Positions 15,395-26,329 of a stretch of DNA of 64,000 nucleotides are shown here, one piece after another (position 1 is the first letter of the stretch; each line of letters opens with the position of its first letter). The notes below the pieces were generated by a model. The model saw only the letters and a list, made by a program, of their open reading frames with translations, ran no database searches and had not been told where the DNA came from. Origin of the DNA: Pestalotiopsis fici W106-1 (lineage: Eukaryota; Ascomycota; Sordariomycetes; Amphisphaeriales; Sporocadaceae); NCBI RefSeq assembly GCF_000516985.1, contig NW_006917102.1:558001-622000 (forward strand). Reading direction: 5' to 3'. The translations under genes and the position numbers were made by a program.

Positions 15395-15893
15395 AGGGCG
15401 ACATGATTTTACAGATACTAAATTTAAAATGATAATTCCAGAAATTAGAAGGTACAAGAATTTTCTAGCATTCATCTTGGTGAACATATATGTCTCAATA
15501 ATGGGAGAATATCAATTCACACTTGTGGTGGCAGAGCGGGACCAGTCCGGAATGGCGCGGGAGGGCTGTATACGGGACAACCCGAGGGCCGTTGTTCTCC
15601 ACCTCATTATTGGTACCATACTAATTGAGATGGGATGCGGCAATTACATGCGTCAAAATAAGCTTGCGCTTGGTTTGGCTTGAAATTTCTCGGCTTTGTA
15701 TGTATATGTACTACTTGTGTATAAGCTCAGGACTCACTAACGTACCCCAGGTTTAGTTGGAAGGCGCAAATCTAGTACCATATGAGGGGTAGAAACAATA
15801 ACGTTGGCAGCTATAGCTAGACCTTCTCTCTTCAGAATCAAATCACCACACCTCTTCGTTCTTGGAATCGTTTTCCATACTAGGCCGTGCCCA
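15395..15893. other. Convergent intergenic spacer
   Basis: About 500 bp between two converging 3' ends. It is AT-rich near 15410-15500. No gene, RNA or repeat is recognised. Confidence 0.5.
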
Positions 15894-18209
15894 TCAGGCG
15901 AGGAAGAACTCCCTCCAACCTGTCTTGGGAGCAAATGATCCTCTATCAAAGGCGCTCTGATACAACTTGGCCAGGCCTCTGCGACGGTGCATCCCGGAAT
16001 CTGAATCTCTCTCAATGAGAAAAGCATAGTATAGATTCCACTCGGACGCCTCTCTCTCTTCAGGGACATAGTAGTTCCAAGTATCGAGCTCCTCCATGGA
16101 AAAGTCCCTCGCTTCCGAGACGGCCACAAACTCGCATATACCTCCGACGTGCTGGAACCACGACTTCTCGAGGACAATGGTGCCGCACCAATTTTGGCTC
16201 GAGTCTAGGATGCCGAATCTGTGCAGTCCTTCCTGGAGTTCCGGCTTGAAGGTATCTGTGGACATTGTTTTTCGCGAGAGCTGGAAGAAGCCTGACAGGG
16301 ACCAGAAATGGAGACATTTTGGAGGTATTGGCCTACTTGGACTGATTGGAGGCTTTTCACCAGCTGAAGCGAGTCCATGACGTTGGTACACCATTTCTAA
16401 AAGCTGCCGAGATTGTGATGCTCTTTCTCCGTAGCCAGACCATCTACTGCCGCTTGTTTCGAGAGCTTCTGAGTCGGACGGTTTCTGGTCCCGTCCTGGG
16501 CACGGGGGCAGGGCATCTTTAACATCACTGTCATCATCACCCCATGACCACACGATCCAAGTGTGTTCGACCAGCCAGGATCTGAGGTTGTGGAGTGTTC
16601 CAGAAAGTAGTGACAAACGCCAATTCACACCTCCAGCCCTACAACACCAGGACCAGCTCGGAAACATATCCTTTCCGTCCAGGTAGGGGTTGGAAGTCCT
16701 CTCGTAAGAGCTTGAATCGCTGCCTGTCATATCCCACAACAACGCCCAATCAAAGTGAGTTAGGGGGAGACCGAAGAGGAACCTCGATTTGAGCTGCTGG
16801 CCTAGTGGACCTTCCAAACCTCTGAAGGCAATCAGTTTGTCTTTTCCGAACGTCAATTTCCTAGCACTATACAGCTCCACAGCCGAAGTGAATTGCCGTA
16901 CCGGATTCAAAGACCAGAGAAGGTGGAGTGGCGACTCGACCATGTCCAAATTCCATGCACTCTGGGATGATTCCGAATCCACTTCTTCGGACCAGGTCGC
17001 CTGGCGACACTGGAAAAAGACTCGCTCCTCGACGAATACCAAGGACCGTGGCGATAACATGCGTTCTTGAAATGTCCAAGCTCTTGAGTTCCACTGTGTA
17101 TATCGAATACGGCTTTCCACAGGCTTCACAGCTATCAGATCGAGCCCAAAACATCGTGTTACAAGCTGTTGTGTTGTGCGAGGCGTATGTACCGAGCCAG
17201 GCATGCCTCTGTTCGCATCGAAGCCGGCTGCCGCACAAATATTGATCTTCCCGCTGCTATATATATGTTCCATCAGAGGCGCCATTTTCTCCCAGTCTTC
17301 CTCATCGCCCTGGATGATGCAGAGCGCGTCGATCCAGACAAATCGTATTCCGAGTTTGTACACCACAGCCATGACATCGCGCAGGGTCCTTTGCATTGAT
17401 TCAGAACGAACGGGCAGATGCCGTCTAAACTCGTCATAATTCGATCGGTAGAGCATGTAAGCCATTTGTGTAGCACCCCAAACATAGCTGGCCGTGGCAT
17501 ACTCGAACTCGTCAGGCATTTCGTGTGGTTCAACGATGCGTTCTTCTTGAAGGTCAATATAGCGGACCTTGGCCGCGAGACCCTGCATCTTGATCATGCG
17601 GGAGGGCGGCTTGCATGCTGCGTGATGCGTGCTATCGCATAGATCTAGCCAACGTTTTAATCTCTCGATATCCACATGGGTGTGTGGGATGAGGCGACCT
17701 AGGAATGAAGGCGAAGAATCAGCCTTGGTCCCTTGTAGGGCAGGCTTCAAGGGAACAATATAAGCATCTGGGAATGTGCCGTCTGGGTTGAATATGTGAA
17801 GCCGACGCGAGGGGTTTGTCGTTTGCGGCCCATGGTCCGATACAGAGTTCGAATTGTCATCTAGGAGACGCCCATCGAGTATCCAATCAACCATGCAGGC
17901 GATCCTTTTCCCTTCCTCTGTCAAGCCGTCCAGTCCGATTCGGAACTGTTCGCCCTGGGAATGCGTCGCTTCGAAGAGCAAACGACACAAGGGACAGGTG
18001 AGCCGCCTCTGATAGATCTCATCGAGATAGCCGAGACTGTGACAGTCGAGTCCCGATGGATCGAAAGTGTTGCCGAGGACGCCGGGCAACTGGCTAGGCC
18101 CCTCCGATTGAGCGGGAATGAATTTCTCAATGGTCAAATTGAGTTTTTCGCATCCTTGGCAGAGCTGTCCATTCTGCATTTCGATACCCGGATCACCACC
18201 ATTCGCCAT
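15894..18209 (-). CDS. HET-domain protein
   Basis: Heterokaryon-incompatibility (HET, PF06985-type) protein, a TIR-related fold that triggers regulated cell death in filamentous fungi when activated. One uninterrupted exon encodes 771 residues. The N-terminus has a Cys-rich block (CQGCEKL...CPLC), common in long HET proteins. The HET core includes YATASYVWG, TLRDVMAVVYKLGIRFVWID followed by ALCIIQGDEEDWEKMA, the IYSSGKINICAAAG segment, and NSRAWTFQERMLSPRSLVF. The remainder is the poorly conserved tail usual for this class. No NACHT, WD or ankyrin module is attached. It lies head-to-tail with the patatin gene (651 bp apart), within a small island of immunity-like genes. Partner and specificity cannot be read from sequence. 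Confidence 0.93.
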   Translation of the reverse strand: MANGGDPGIEMQNGQLCQGCEKLNLTIEKFIPAQSEGPSQLPGVLGNTFDPSGLDCHSLGYLDEIYQRRLTCPLCRLLFEATHSQGEQFRIGLDGLTEEGKRIACMVDWILDGRLLDDNSNSVSDHGPQTTNPSRRLHIFNPDGTFPDAYIVPLKPALQGTKADSSPSFLGRLIPHTHVDIERLKRWLDLCDSTHHAACKPPSRMIKMQGLAAKVRYIDLQEERIVEPHEMPDEFEYATASYVWGATQMAYMLYRSNYDEFRRHLPVRSESMQRTLRDVMAVVYKLGIRFVWIDALCIIQGDEEDWEKMAPLMEHIYSSGKINICAAAGFDANRGMPGSVHTPRTTQQLVTRCFGLDLIAVKPVESRIRYTQWNSRAWTFQERMLSPRSLVFVEERVFFQCRQATWSEEVDSESSQSAWNLDMVESPLHLLWSLNPVRQFTSAVELYSARKLTFGKDKLIAFRGLEGPLGQQLKSRFLFGLPLTHFDWALLWDMTGSDSSSYERTSNPYLDGKDMFPSWSWCCRAGGVNWRLSLLSGTLHNLRSWLVEHTWIVWSWGDDDSDVKDALPPCPGRDQKPSDSEALETSGSRWSGYGERASQSRQLLEMVYQRHGLASAGEKPPISPSRPIPPKCLHFWSLSGFFQLSRKTMSTDTFKPELQEGLHRFGILDSSQNWCGTIVLEKSWFQHVGGICEFVAVSEARDFSMEELDTWNYYVPEEREASEWNLYYAFLIERDSDSGMHRRRGLAKLYQSAFDRGSFAPKTGWREFFLA

Positions 18210-18859
18210 ATCGTCGGCGATTCAAAGATTTGGGCCCCTGCACGCTCAAAGAGCGGGGTCCGGACTCAGGGGGTGAGTTCTCAAGCTCGCTCCGCAAAGG
18301 ACTTTGTTGTCATTGACTGAGATGACGCTGGCTTTCCTTTTGAGGGATTTCGACTTATTGTATCTACCTGCCTACCTAGATTACGTATTTCAGTCACGAA
18401 CCTGGTGCGGCTGAGGAGGATTGACGTCTGATATGGTGGGTGGTAGAGATATGACTGTGGGTATTTGTACCTCATATGCAGCCGCCGTAAACAGTATTCC
18501 GTAGTGGGGAACATTTTTCGGTATAGCCACTTTAAGCTCGCGTCACTTGCTTCCCTCTTCTTCGCCATCAAACACACACCACTTCTTTTTGTATCCTTTT
18601 CATCAACAGCCTGTCAGTGTACAAGACATAGCCCAAATGCCCCTTTCAACGTTTCCGCTTCACAACCCAGCGACTAAAATTGATAAAGCGATGGAGCGCA
18701 ATACTCGACTTTTGAAGAACGCCAGCGACGGTCCCGTCGGCGCTAATAAGGCCAGTCAAAGAGATCCCGGGCCTCACCTGCTGTGCCGCATTAATTCACA
18801 GCGTAAGCTACGCAAAGATTATGAATATTTGAAAATGGGCAAGACCGTAATGCTTAGAT
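18210..18859. other. Upstream region of the HET gene
   Basis: About 650 bp between the HET start and the end of the patatin gene on the same strand. It holds TACCTGCCTACCTAGA near 18363 and a 43-bp repeat described separately. A plus-strand frame at 18547-18915 overlaps the patatin gene's end and has no family features. Confidence 0.5.
18756..18798 (+). repeat. 43-bp dispersed repeat, copy 1
   Basis: Matches 43618-43660 in the same orientation, with five differences that are all transitions. The core GGCCTCACCTGCTGTGC is identical. Its origin is not recognised. Confidence 0.7.
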
Positions 18860-21800
18860 TTATAAACTATATATTTTTTCCCATTGTGGGAGTAGCTTCT
18901 CAAACTCTAAAATGATCTGGGTATAATATCTCCTCTGCAGCATGGTATCCTTTAGCGAGTACTCTCGCAATCCAAGTCCAAAGTCACAGTCCAGACACAT
19001 GCGGACGATGCGGCCATAGCTAGTTCCCATTTGATTCCCAGCCGAGTACTTGACCGTCAGCAGCCTCTCCGCCAAGGATTCTCCGGACCTAGATGAAGGT
19101 GCGTGCTTTGATAGTAGTGATATAATAGACTCGATGGGCATTTCGTACTCGAGCTCCAAGAGTATGACTCCTAGACCGAACAGAATTGGGTTTTTGATCC
19201 ACGGGTCAGTATGTTGTTCACTGACAGTTTGCTTGGCTTTTCCCAGAACTGAGCCTAGTTGTTGAAAAAGAAATGGATTTGTGAGGCGGCAATCAGTCGC
19301 ACTCGAGCTCCAAAATGATACGTCAGCCCGGGAGAATGCGTTTTCAAGCCAGGGTGTGGAGTGGTGGGCCAGGACAATCTTGGCCAGCTGGAACGCGAAC
19401 CGCATTTTCTCGGCTTTGCTCACACGGTCAGAGTTCCTGACTTCAGTGTTATCTGGCTGCATCCAAGACAGGGTTGGCATAGCCATGCCGAACATCCTCC
19501 TTGCCGGTTTTACGAGCTGAACCGACAGATTTGTGGATTCAGAGGAGGCTAAACAGCCCACATGAGTCCTGGAATCGCTCGAGTCCGTGGTTCTCAAGGT
19601 GCACAAGGGCTCAAGGATTGGGCCGAGCATAATCTGCTCCTGTTGGGCTTTCGTCAATTGGCCTTCAAATATCACTTTACGGCCTCTGGTTTCCCCTCTT
19701 TCACGAACATCTCTGACTGGCGGCCTTGGAATCTCGTCGCCTTGATCGAATAGGTCGGAATTACTATCCGCGCTGCGAGGCTGATCAGCTGCCATGGGGC
19801 ATGTAATTTCAAACGAAGTCGACTCCTGGGATTGACCGAGGGCAGAATTAGTCAAAACGAGGTCGAATGTGACGGAAGATTTCTGGTCCTGGTACCAGCT
19901 CGAAGATCCAGCCATGGATGGCGCCAATTTCAAGCTTGTTGAGTGAACTGGGTGCTCTGCACAAGACCACAGGTTCCCACAAGCATTTTGCAAATGCCGC
20001 GATACTTGATTCACCCTGCTAATCCTCGACAGCTCGACATCTATCGTGGGTCCGTCGTCGGGGAGATTAGGCCCAAGACCATGAAGATGACCGCGAGAGC
20101 GAACCAAGGCGTGAATGTCGAGGTTGAACGAGCGAAAGCGAGCGAGATCTCGGTGTTCAATGCGACCGAGTTGAGGCAGGATTACAGCCGCGGCATGTTG
20201 TTCGTAGTCACTAAGCACCGACCAGATGCGCCTCCCTGCATTGTCCTCTAGAGCCAAAGTCTGGTCTTGAGAGCATTGGAGCAATTGCAACAAATCAGCC
20301 GGGTCGTCATCTCGCGAGTATATGAACTGGTAAAGACTGTCTGCGCTGTCTTGAATGACTGACGAGAGGAGAAGAAAGCATTGAGTCTGGAACATAAGAC
20401 GGAGGGTAGTGAGTTGCGCGGTAACTACCTTGGTGTGCGCCGGCTGGTCGTTGACAGCCTGATTATAGGCGCTAAGAATCCGCGTAATTGCAAGGATGAC
20501 CAATACACCAGTGCCAAAGTCCTCCACGTAAGAGCTCACAGGCCGTTCCCAATCCATGTCCAAAAGCGTGAGGAACTTGCGGGCAGGATTGTGGCCAGAA
20601 TCCATGTGCAAGGGCGCATTTGAAGATTTCACGTCTAGTAAATTTTGTTAGCAATCAGCGCTTGCTGTGCGATGAATAGATGTTACAAACAAGTCTCATC
20701 CCATGAAGCCAGTTGCCTCGCGCATTCTTCGATTTCCTTGGACACTTCAGCGGTATATTGAATGGTCGCCGACTGCATGATTGGCAATTTCATGAAGTCT
20801 GACATCTCAATGTCAGAAACGCCTTGAGACACTGAAAATCTAAAGTAACGCCGAGACCGTATGAGCTGATTGCAGTAGTGACTGCTCTTGAAAGCAATGT
20901 GCTTGGTGTTTGCATCTGTTGCAATTTTGGCGAGCGACGCAAGCACAGCGTGGAGACTATTCTTCTTTGGATCGAATCCCGGGCGAACCGAGATACCCGT
21001 GCCTAGACTGAGAAGGCAACCGACCTGCCGGTCTGGCCACAAGGATCGAGCTTCGTTCACGGCCTCTTCGACCGGGTTATTGGCCCTCACTGCGCCGTCC
21101 ACAAAGGTAGCACCGCCTCTTCTCAGAGTTATGGGTTCAAAGAACAGAGGTGCAGCCGAAGTGGCGCGCGCGGCTTCCCAAATGCTACATTCGTAGTTGA
21201 ACTGTCCTGGAGCGTTTGATCTGTAGGATCGGAGCAGTTGCACGTTTGATGAGTATGCGTCAACAGCGCAGACAAAGCTAAACGCAGATGTGTATATTAT
21301 CAGTATCAAGCTAGTAGGGCAGATTTGCAGGAAAACATCGGGCAGGGATGGGAGCCTACATCTTGCACCGAGCATCGTCGGATTCGGATTCTCTCAGGTC
21401 AAGTTCGGGATCCATTTGTTTTTCGGAGAGCAGATTGCAGATTGCATCTTGGAGATTTTGGCCTCGAAACCAGTGACGGTTCATCTCTGCCCCCAGAACC
21501 TTGAGTACTGCAAAATCGGACCACCACTTCTTTTTGAATATGATTAGAGAGAGCTTCTTGTAGGCCTCGATAGCCTCTTCTATTGGCATTCGCAACCTCC
21601 CTAGCATAATAGCAATGAGACTGTCATATAGTCAGTGGAGCTCCCAGCCCAGAAATTCTACCGTTGGTAACACAGTCCAATTTAGGGCTGTAATGTGCAA
21701 AAAGTGGTCCAGTCACGTACTTACCCGCCAGTTGAAGTACCTGCGATCAAGTCAAAGTATTCATGTGGATGTACTTTCCTGCCAGTCACGGTTTCGATTG

Positions 21801-21960
21801 ATTGGAATATGCTCTGTAGTAGCAAAAGAGACGTCAAACCCCGCACTCCACCGCCATCTTTCACCGTGGATTGCTTGTCAGCCCGCTTTGGTTTACTCAT
21901 TTATTCCTTGGTCATACCTAATGATAAGATCCTCAGAGGAACTTGTTTTCGGGGCGGCAT
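18860..21960 (-). CDS. Patatin-like phospholipase fused to a DUF7580-like C-terminal domain
   Basis: Predicted lipid acyl hydrolase. Exons 21918-21960, 21725-21857, 21360-21620, 20691-21277 and 18860-20634 join in frame to 932 residues. The patatin domain is complete: oxyanion loop LRILSLDGGGVRGL (residues 9-22), nucleophile motif GTSTGG (Ser56) and the Asp of VDGA (Asp206). The C-terminal ~590 residues contain a leader with a helix-rich look, a linker, then blocks such as FAFQLAKIVLAHHSTPWL and NPILFGLGVILLELEYEMPIE, which resemble DUF7580 of fungal HET-S/HeLo-linked proteins and faintly recall a kinase C-lobe. The last join uses a weak donor (GTTTGT), but the 56 bp intron has GCTAAC and TACTAG signals. 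If it is not spliced, patatin ends at 20683-20685 and the rest is a separate gene. It is divergent from the C2H2-Rheb gene. Confidence 0.72.
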
Positions 21961-22474
21961 CTTTCTGTGAGAGGAGATGGACTATGCAAATCAGTCTCAT
22001 TTGATGCGACCGTGATGAATGATGGTGGTGGTAACGGTGTGCAAGGTGTGGTGAGAGCATTCGCTATCTTGGTGGTGATAGTGGGGAGTCGGAAAGAGAG
22101 ATTGCCGGGCTATCATAAGAGCTACGAATGACCAGGCCGTCAGCCGCATATGTACGAAACCTAGCCAATGGACTTCAGATTGTGCATGTAGGTATGCCAT
22201 ACCTATGCCCAACATTGCCTTAACAATCTCTTGCATTATGTAGTATGCTGTCAGAACGCCCGGTCTGTGCTTAGCCCCTCACAGCCAATGGATCTCCTCC
22301 AGCTGTTGGACTGCAGCACATTCCTCGGGTACAACTTTTCCCCACCTGCATTTTTTTTTTCCATCAGAGTTTCATAGCTAGGTTGCGTGGTTCATCACAA
22401 TCAGCGAGGCTATCAAGACAACAGGGCTTAACCTCAAATGATTGCAGTCCAGTGATAAGCGACACTTTTCGATC
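21961..22474. promoter_or_regulatory. Shared divergent promoter region, patatin and C2H2-Rheb genes
   Basis: A 514 bp spacer separates two outward-facing start codons, so both promoters must lie here. It has a T-run (about 22350) and no open frame with family features. No defined regulator site was identified. Confidence 0.5.
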
Positions 22475-25249
22475 ATGGAGACCCTAGACGAAAATAACTC
22501 GAATGAGGAGAGGCTTGCGACAAAGCTTTTTCATGGCAGTATAGACCTCCTCTGGAATATCTTGCGGGCACGCTCACCTACAATCTCATCAGCGCCTGGG
22601 TCCGCAGGGGGAATCTCTCCTAGTCCACACAAAAATGAGGAATGGGAACAAATCAGACAGCTTTTGGAGACCTTGTACTTTTGGGGCCAGGGGTTTGCCC
22701 GTCGCTCTCGTCTTGATGCTATACTCGACCTATCAGCCCCATTGAAATGGCAGGTCATGTCTCTTCTTATCGATATCAGTCGAGCCATCATTTCGTTATT
22801 CGAACACCGTATGTTGTCCGTGTGAGCTTGGAAACAAGTTTCTGTGAAATGCTGATCGTCAAACAATTGAGACATAGGCATTTCTAAACCCGTGCATCCC
22901 GGTATTGGGAATGTACATCCTTCCAAGAGGAGCAAACGACAAGTCGAGTTAGCTTCCACTGTTGCCCGATGTATAGAGCTTTGGGGGGTCAATCTTACAG
23001 TCGGAAGTACAGAAGAAAATCTACACACGACTAACAAAGTACAAGATGAGTTGATCCTGGAGATTCGGATCTTCACTCAGTGCTTGATAGACTTGACGCC
23101 TTGCTTGGAGTATCCTGCCCCAGATCCACCTATAATCGAAGAAGAAGAAAGGCTTCATCGGGAAGTTGGGGGAGAAATTCAAAGCGTAGCCCTGCCGTGG
23201 TGCAGGAGAATCTTCGACATGTTCCCGGCAATCGATACGACTCTGGGAGAACATCTGGGTATACTAAATTGGAAGCGGTTTGATAGATGTCGCAGTTGGG
23301 CTGCCGACCCCGCATCAAAGGTCATCGTGGGAGGGATTCCAAAATACGGACCAAGCGAGACTATAGATCATGAGACGGCTCCTACCACTACAATGGAGGG
23401 CACAACCACTGGCCACCCTACTTCCACAAATACAGGAACAAATCTCGACACTGAGATCACAGCTCCGGATAATGACTTCGACGATCACTTCGAACCCCAT
23501 CCCGGCAAAATGGGCAGGCGGGAGGAATTTGACTTGGAAACAGTTCTTACCTCAAGCACGCATATGGCAGGGACATTCAGAGTTCCTGACATGCCCAATG
23601 AAGATCAAGACGGAAGTAGGACCTGTTCAGTGTGCAAGAATCAACTGAGTCAGAGCGTCCAAACACGGACTGATTGGAAGTACGATAAAATGATTCCCCT
23701 CTCCCCTCATGTTCATCATTGGTTATTCCGGGGTTTGAAGGCTAATCTGTTTGATTCTTCAGAAGGCATATCTATCATGACCTTGAACCCTACACCTGTA
23801 CATCTCCGGATTGCGCCACTAGTGGCGTTGATACTTTCAGCAATCGCCAGGACTGGGCCGAGCACGAGTTTCAGCACCATCTTGCCGAGAAAGTTTGGAT
23901 GTGCTCGGCTTGCTCGGCTAGAATGTCGACAAAGGAAGCCTTCTCAAACCATCTCGAGCGTAATCATCCAGAATACACATGGGTCGAAGAGCATATTGCA
24001 GTCGAGCTCTCAGAGAACACAGGTCTGTACATTAAATCGCCACTCATTTGTCCCATGTGTAAAGTCACCTTGGAGCCGTCATTGCAGGTTTACGCCAAAC
24101 ACGTTGGAAGGCACCTGGAACAAATAGCACTTATTGTTGTACAGACTCAAAACATGGATGAGTCGTTAGAAGAGAACGATACCGGTACAGAGACTACCAG
24201 TTCGATCAGTTACGCCGAAGACGATGAGATGAACTCGCCTTTGGCACGTGGCGACGACGCGGCTGTGAACTCGCCTTTGGCACGTGGCGACGACGCGGCT
24301 GTGAACTCGCCTTTGAAACGTGGCGACAACACGGCTAAGCTTGATAACAGAGCTAGTCACGGCCAGACACTGACATCGGTATATGAGGCCGCGCCAATGG
24401 TGAGCAGTACACTAAACTACGAGAATGCTGCGATATTACCTGAGAAAACAAAGACTCGCAGGTCAATCTTGCGCAAGGTTGCCGTCCTGGGTTCCAGAAG
24501 TGCGTGCGAAATTCCTCACGTTTACATTTGAACGACTGTAGATGAAGTCTGACTTTTACCCCTAATCAAGGTGCTGGCAAATCATCGTTGGTGGTTCAAT
24601 TTGTGGACGGCCATTATGTTGAAAGTTACTACCCAACCATAGAGAACACGTTCATCAAGAGAATGTGGAGAGGCGACCAAGCATACAGCGTAGAAATTGT
24701 CGATGCGGCAGGACAGGTATGTTGGATCTCTTTGGCCTCCCCTTGGAGTTCACCTTGGGAATATCCGCTGCTGACGAGAATGGGCTTTATAGGACGAATA
24801 TTCCATCTTAAACTCCAAACATTTCATTGGTATCCATGGATATATGCTTGTGTACTCTGTGCGATCTCGGGCTAGCTTTGAGATGGTCCAGGTGATCCGT
24901 GAGAAGATCTTGAATCATTTAGTAAGTGTGTTCTTACGTCCGCAGCCGCGGAAGGTGCCGCCCATACTTTCTTTTACAGTCAAGATTTCTGACACGTCTT
25001 TTTCTCATAAAGGGGACCGAGTGGGTACCGATCGTTGTCGTCGGAACTCAGTCTGATTCTCAATCGAAGCTCAGACAAGTATCAACTGAAGAAGGAAAAC
25101 AACTCTGCGAGAAATGGAACTGTGCATGGACCGAGGCAAGCGCTAGATATAACGAAAATGTTGGCGAAGCATTTGAGATGTTGCTTTCTGAGATTGAGAA
25201 GTCTCAGGATCCGGACAGATCCGCTTCAAATCGCTGTATAACGATGTAG
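22475..25249 (+). CDS. C2H2 zinc-finger protein fused to a Rheb-like small GTPase
   Basis: Exons 22475-22808, 22878-23679, 23763-24499, 24571-24716, 24793-24921 and 25013-25249 join in frame to 794 residues. Residues 1-~360 resemble the helical N-terminus of fungal C2H2 proteins with unknown function. Residues ~361-490 carry CX2C and C2H2-type fingers ending in the typical VYAKHVGRHLEQIAL. A linker with three 12-residue repeats follows (536-571). Residues ~613-794 are a Ras/Rheb domain: P-loop GSRSAGKS (622-629), switch I YYPTIENTF, G3 DAAGQ (669-673), G4 TQSD (728-731), G5 SAR (759-761) and a C-terminal CaaX box, CITM. YYPTIENTF and DEYSIL match Rheb rather than Ras or Rho. G3 and G4 depart from DTAGQ and NKxD, so nucleotide binding may be altered. 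Farnesylation would place the protein on membranes. All introns within the GTPase keep frame and motif continuity. Confidence 0.82.
24232..24339 (+). repeat. 36-bp tandem coding repeat, three copies
   Basis: Copies start at 24232, 24268 and 24304. The first two are identical and the third has a few changes. They encode NSPLARGDDAAV-type units in the linker before the GTPase domain, each with an Ser-Pro pair. Confidence 0.95.
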
Positions 25250-26329
25250 AGTGCCAAAAATTCACAACAAAAGTCCTGCAAGCCGTACGTGCTGTTTTCC
25301 GCCTCTCATAGTCCTGGGTTTTGGCGCTGCGACTCACCTAAACCATGACAGCTCACGTCTGTATTGAGGCTGTGTTAGTGCTTTTACATTATCTTTACTA
25401 GCTCCAATGATGCCGAAACAGGCGCGCTGTGGTACTCCGACGTAGGGACCATGACACATGCGGTTGACAAGCGGCACAGCTGAGATGACTGCAGATTTAT
25501 CCGAGACGCAATTCGTCGAATTGCGTCCCATGAAATTCTGTGCGGCTGCGATTCCGCTGCATTTCTGCATTCTACCTCCTCGCCTCCTATAGTCTTCGCT
25601 TCCCTCTTTTCTCCAGGTCGTCTTCACGCCATCTAGAGTACAATGAGCAAATAGGTTCGAGATGGATTTGTGTGCCATTCCGGCCGGCCAGCCGCCAGAT
25701 GGTGTCCTGCCAAACTTTTAGAATCCGCCCTCACTGGCTCCGGCCATCATTATCATTCTATCGTTGTGATTGTCTGCCAACCGCTGACTAAGTGCGACAA
25801 TCGCTGGGTATCTCATTAAGGCTTCCTGCAGGTAGCCACAGACTACATTGGACTGTTTCATAGCGTCCCAGAGGATGTCAGTTGCCCCGAAGATCAGAAG
25901 ATCTAAAGGGGCAAGACTCTGTCTTGAAAGCACCCGACCCCCATAATGCAAAACTTTACGTCGACATTCACTTGTACCGACCTAGAAGTGGGCCACTTCA
26001 TCACCATACTATTATCGCATATTCCTCTCACCTGAACCAGTACAAAACGAAAGATGTGATCGTAAATGTTACGAAAAATGTTCAAGCTGATCCTATAGAG
26101 CTATCGAAGAATATGGTAAAGAACTATCAAATATGCCCGAGCAGGTGATCTGGAGTAGGCTACGACGTTAGTGTCACAATTTCATTCTCTAGCATGATGG
26201 CCCACAGCCTCCCGGTTGGTAGAATTCTCTCGTTTTTATATGCATCTTCATGATTAGCTAAATGTACTAAGTTTAATCACTTTGCATATTGCTCAATTCC
26301 ATCCATCCCATTGTCTAAACAACCATCGC
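25250..26329. other. Convergent intergenic spacer, no supported gene
   Basis: About 1.1 kb between converging genes. Open frames reach 114 codons but show no family features or splice logic. Confidence 0.5.

Noticed and set aside
20635..20690. Stop at 20683 as the end of the patatin gene
   Set aside because: Kept as an alternative, but the branch-point and acceptor signals and the absence of a promoter-sized gap favour splicing into the next frame.
24232..24339. Three 36-bp direct repeats as a possible CRISPR array
   Set aside because: They are contiguous, coding, in frame and without spacers, in a eukaryotic gene.
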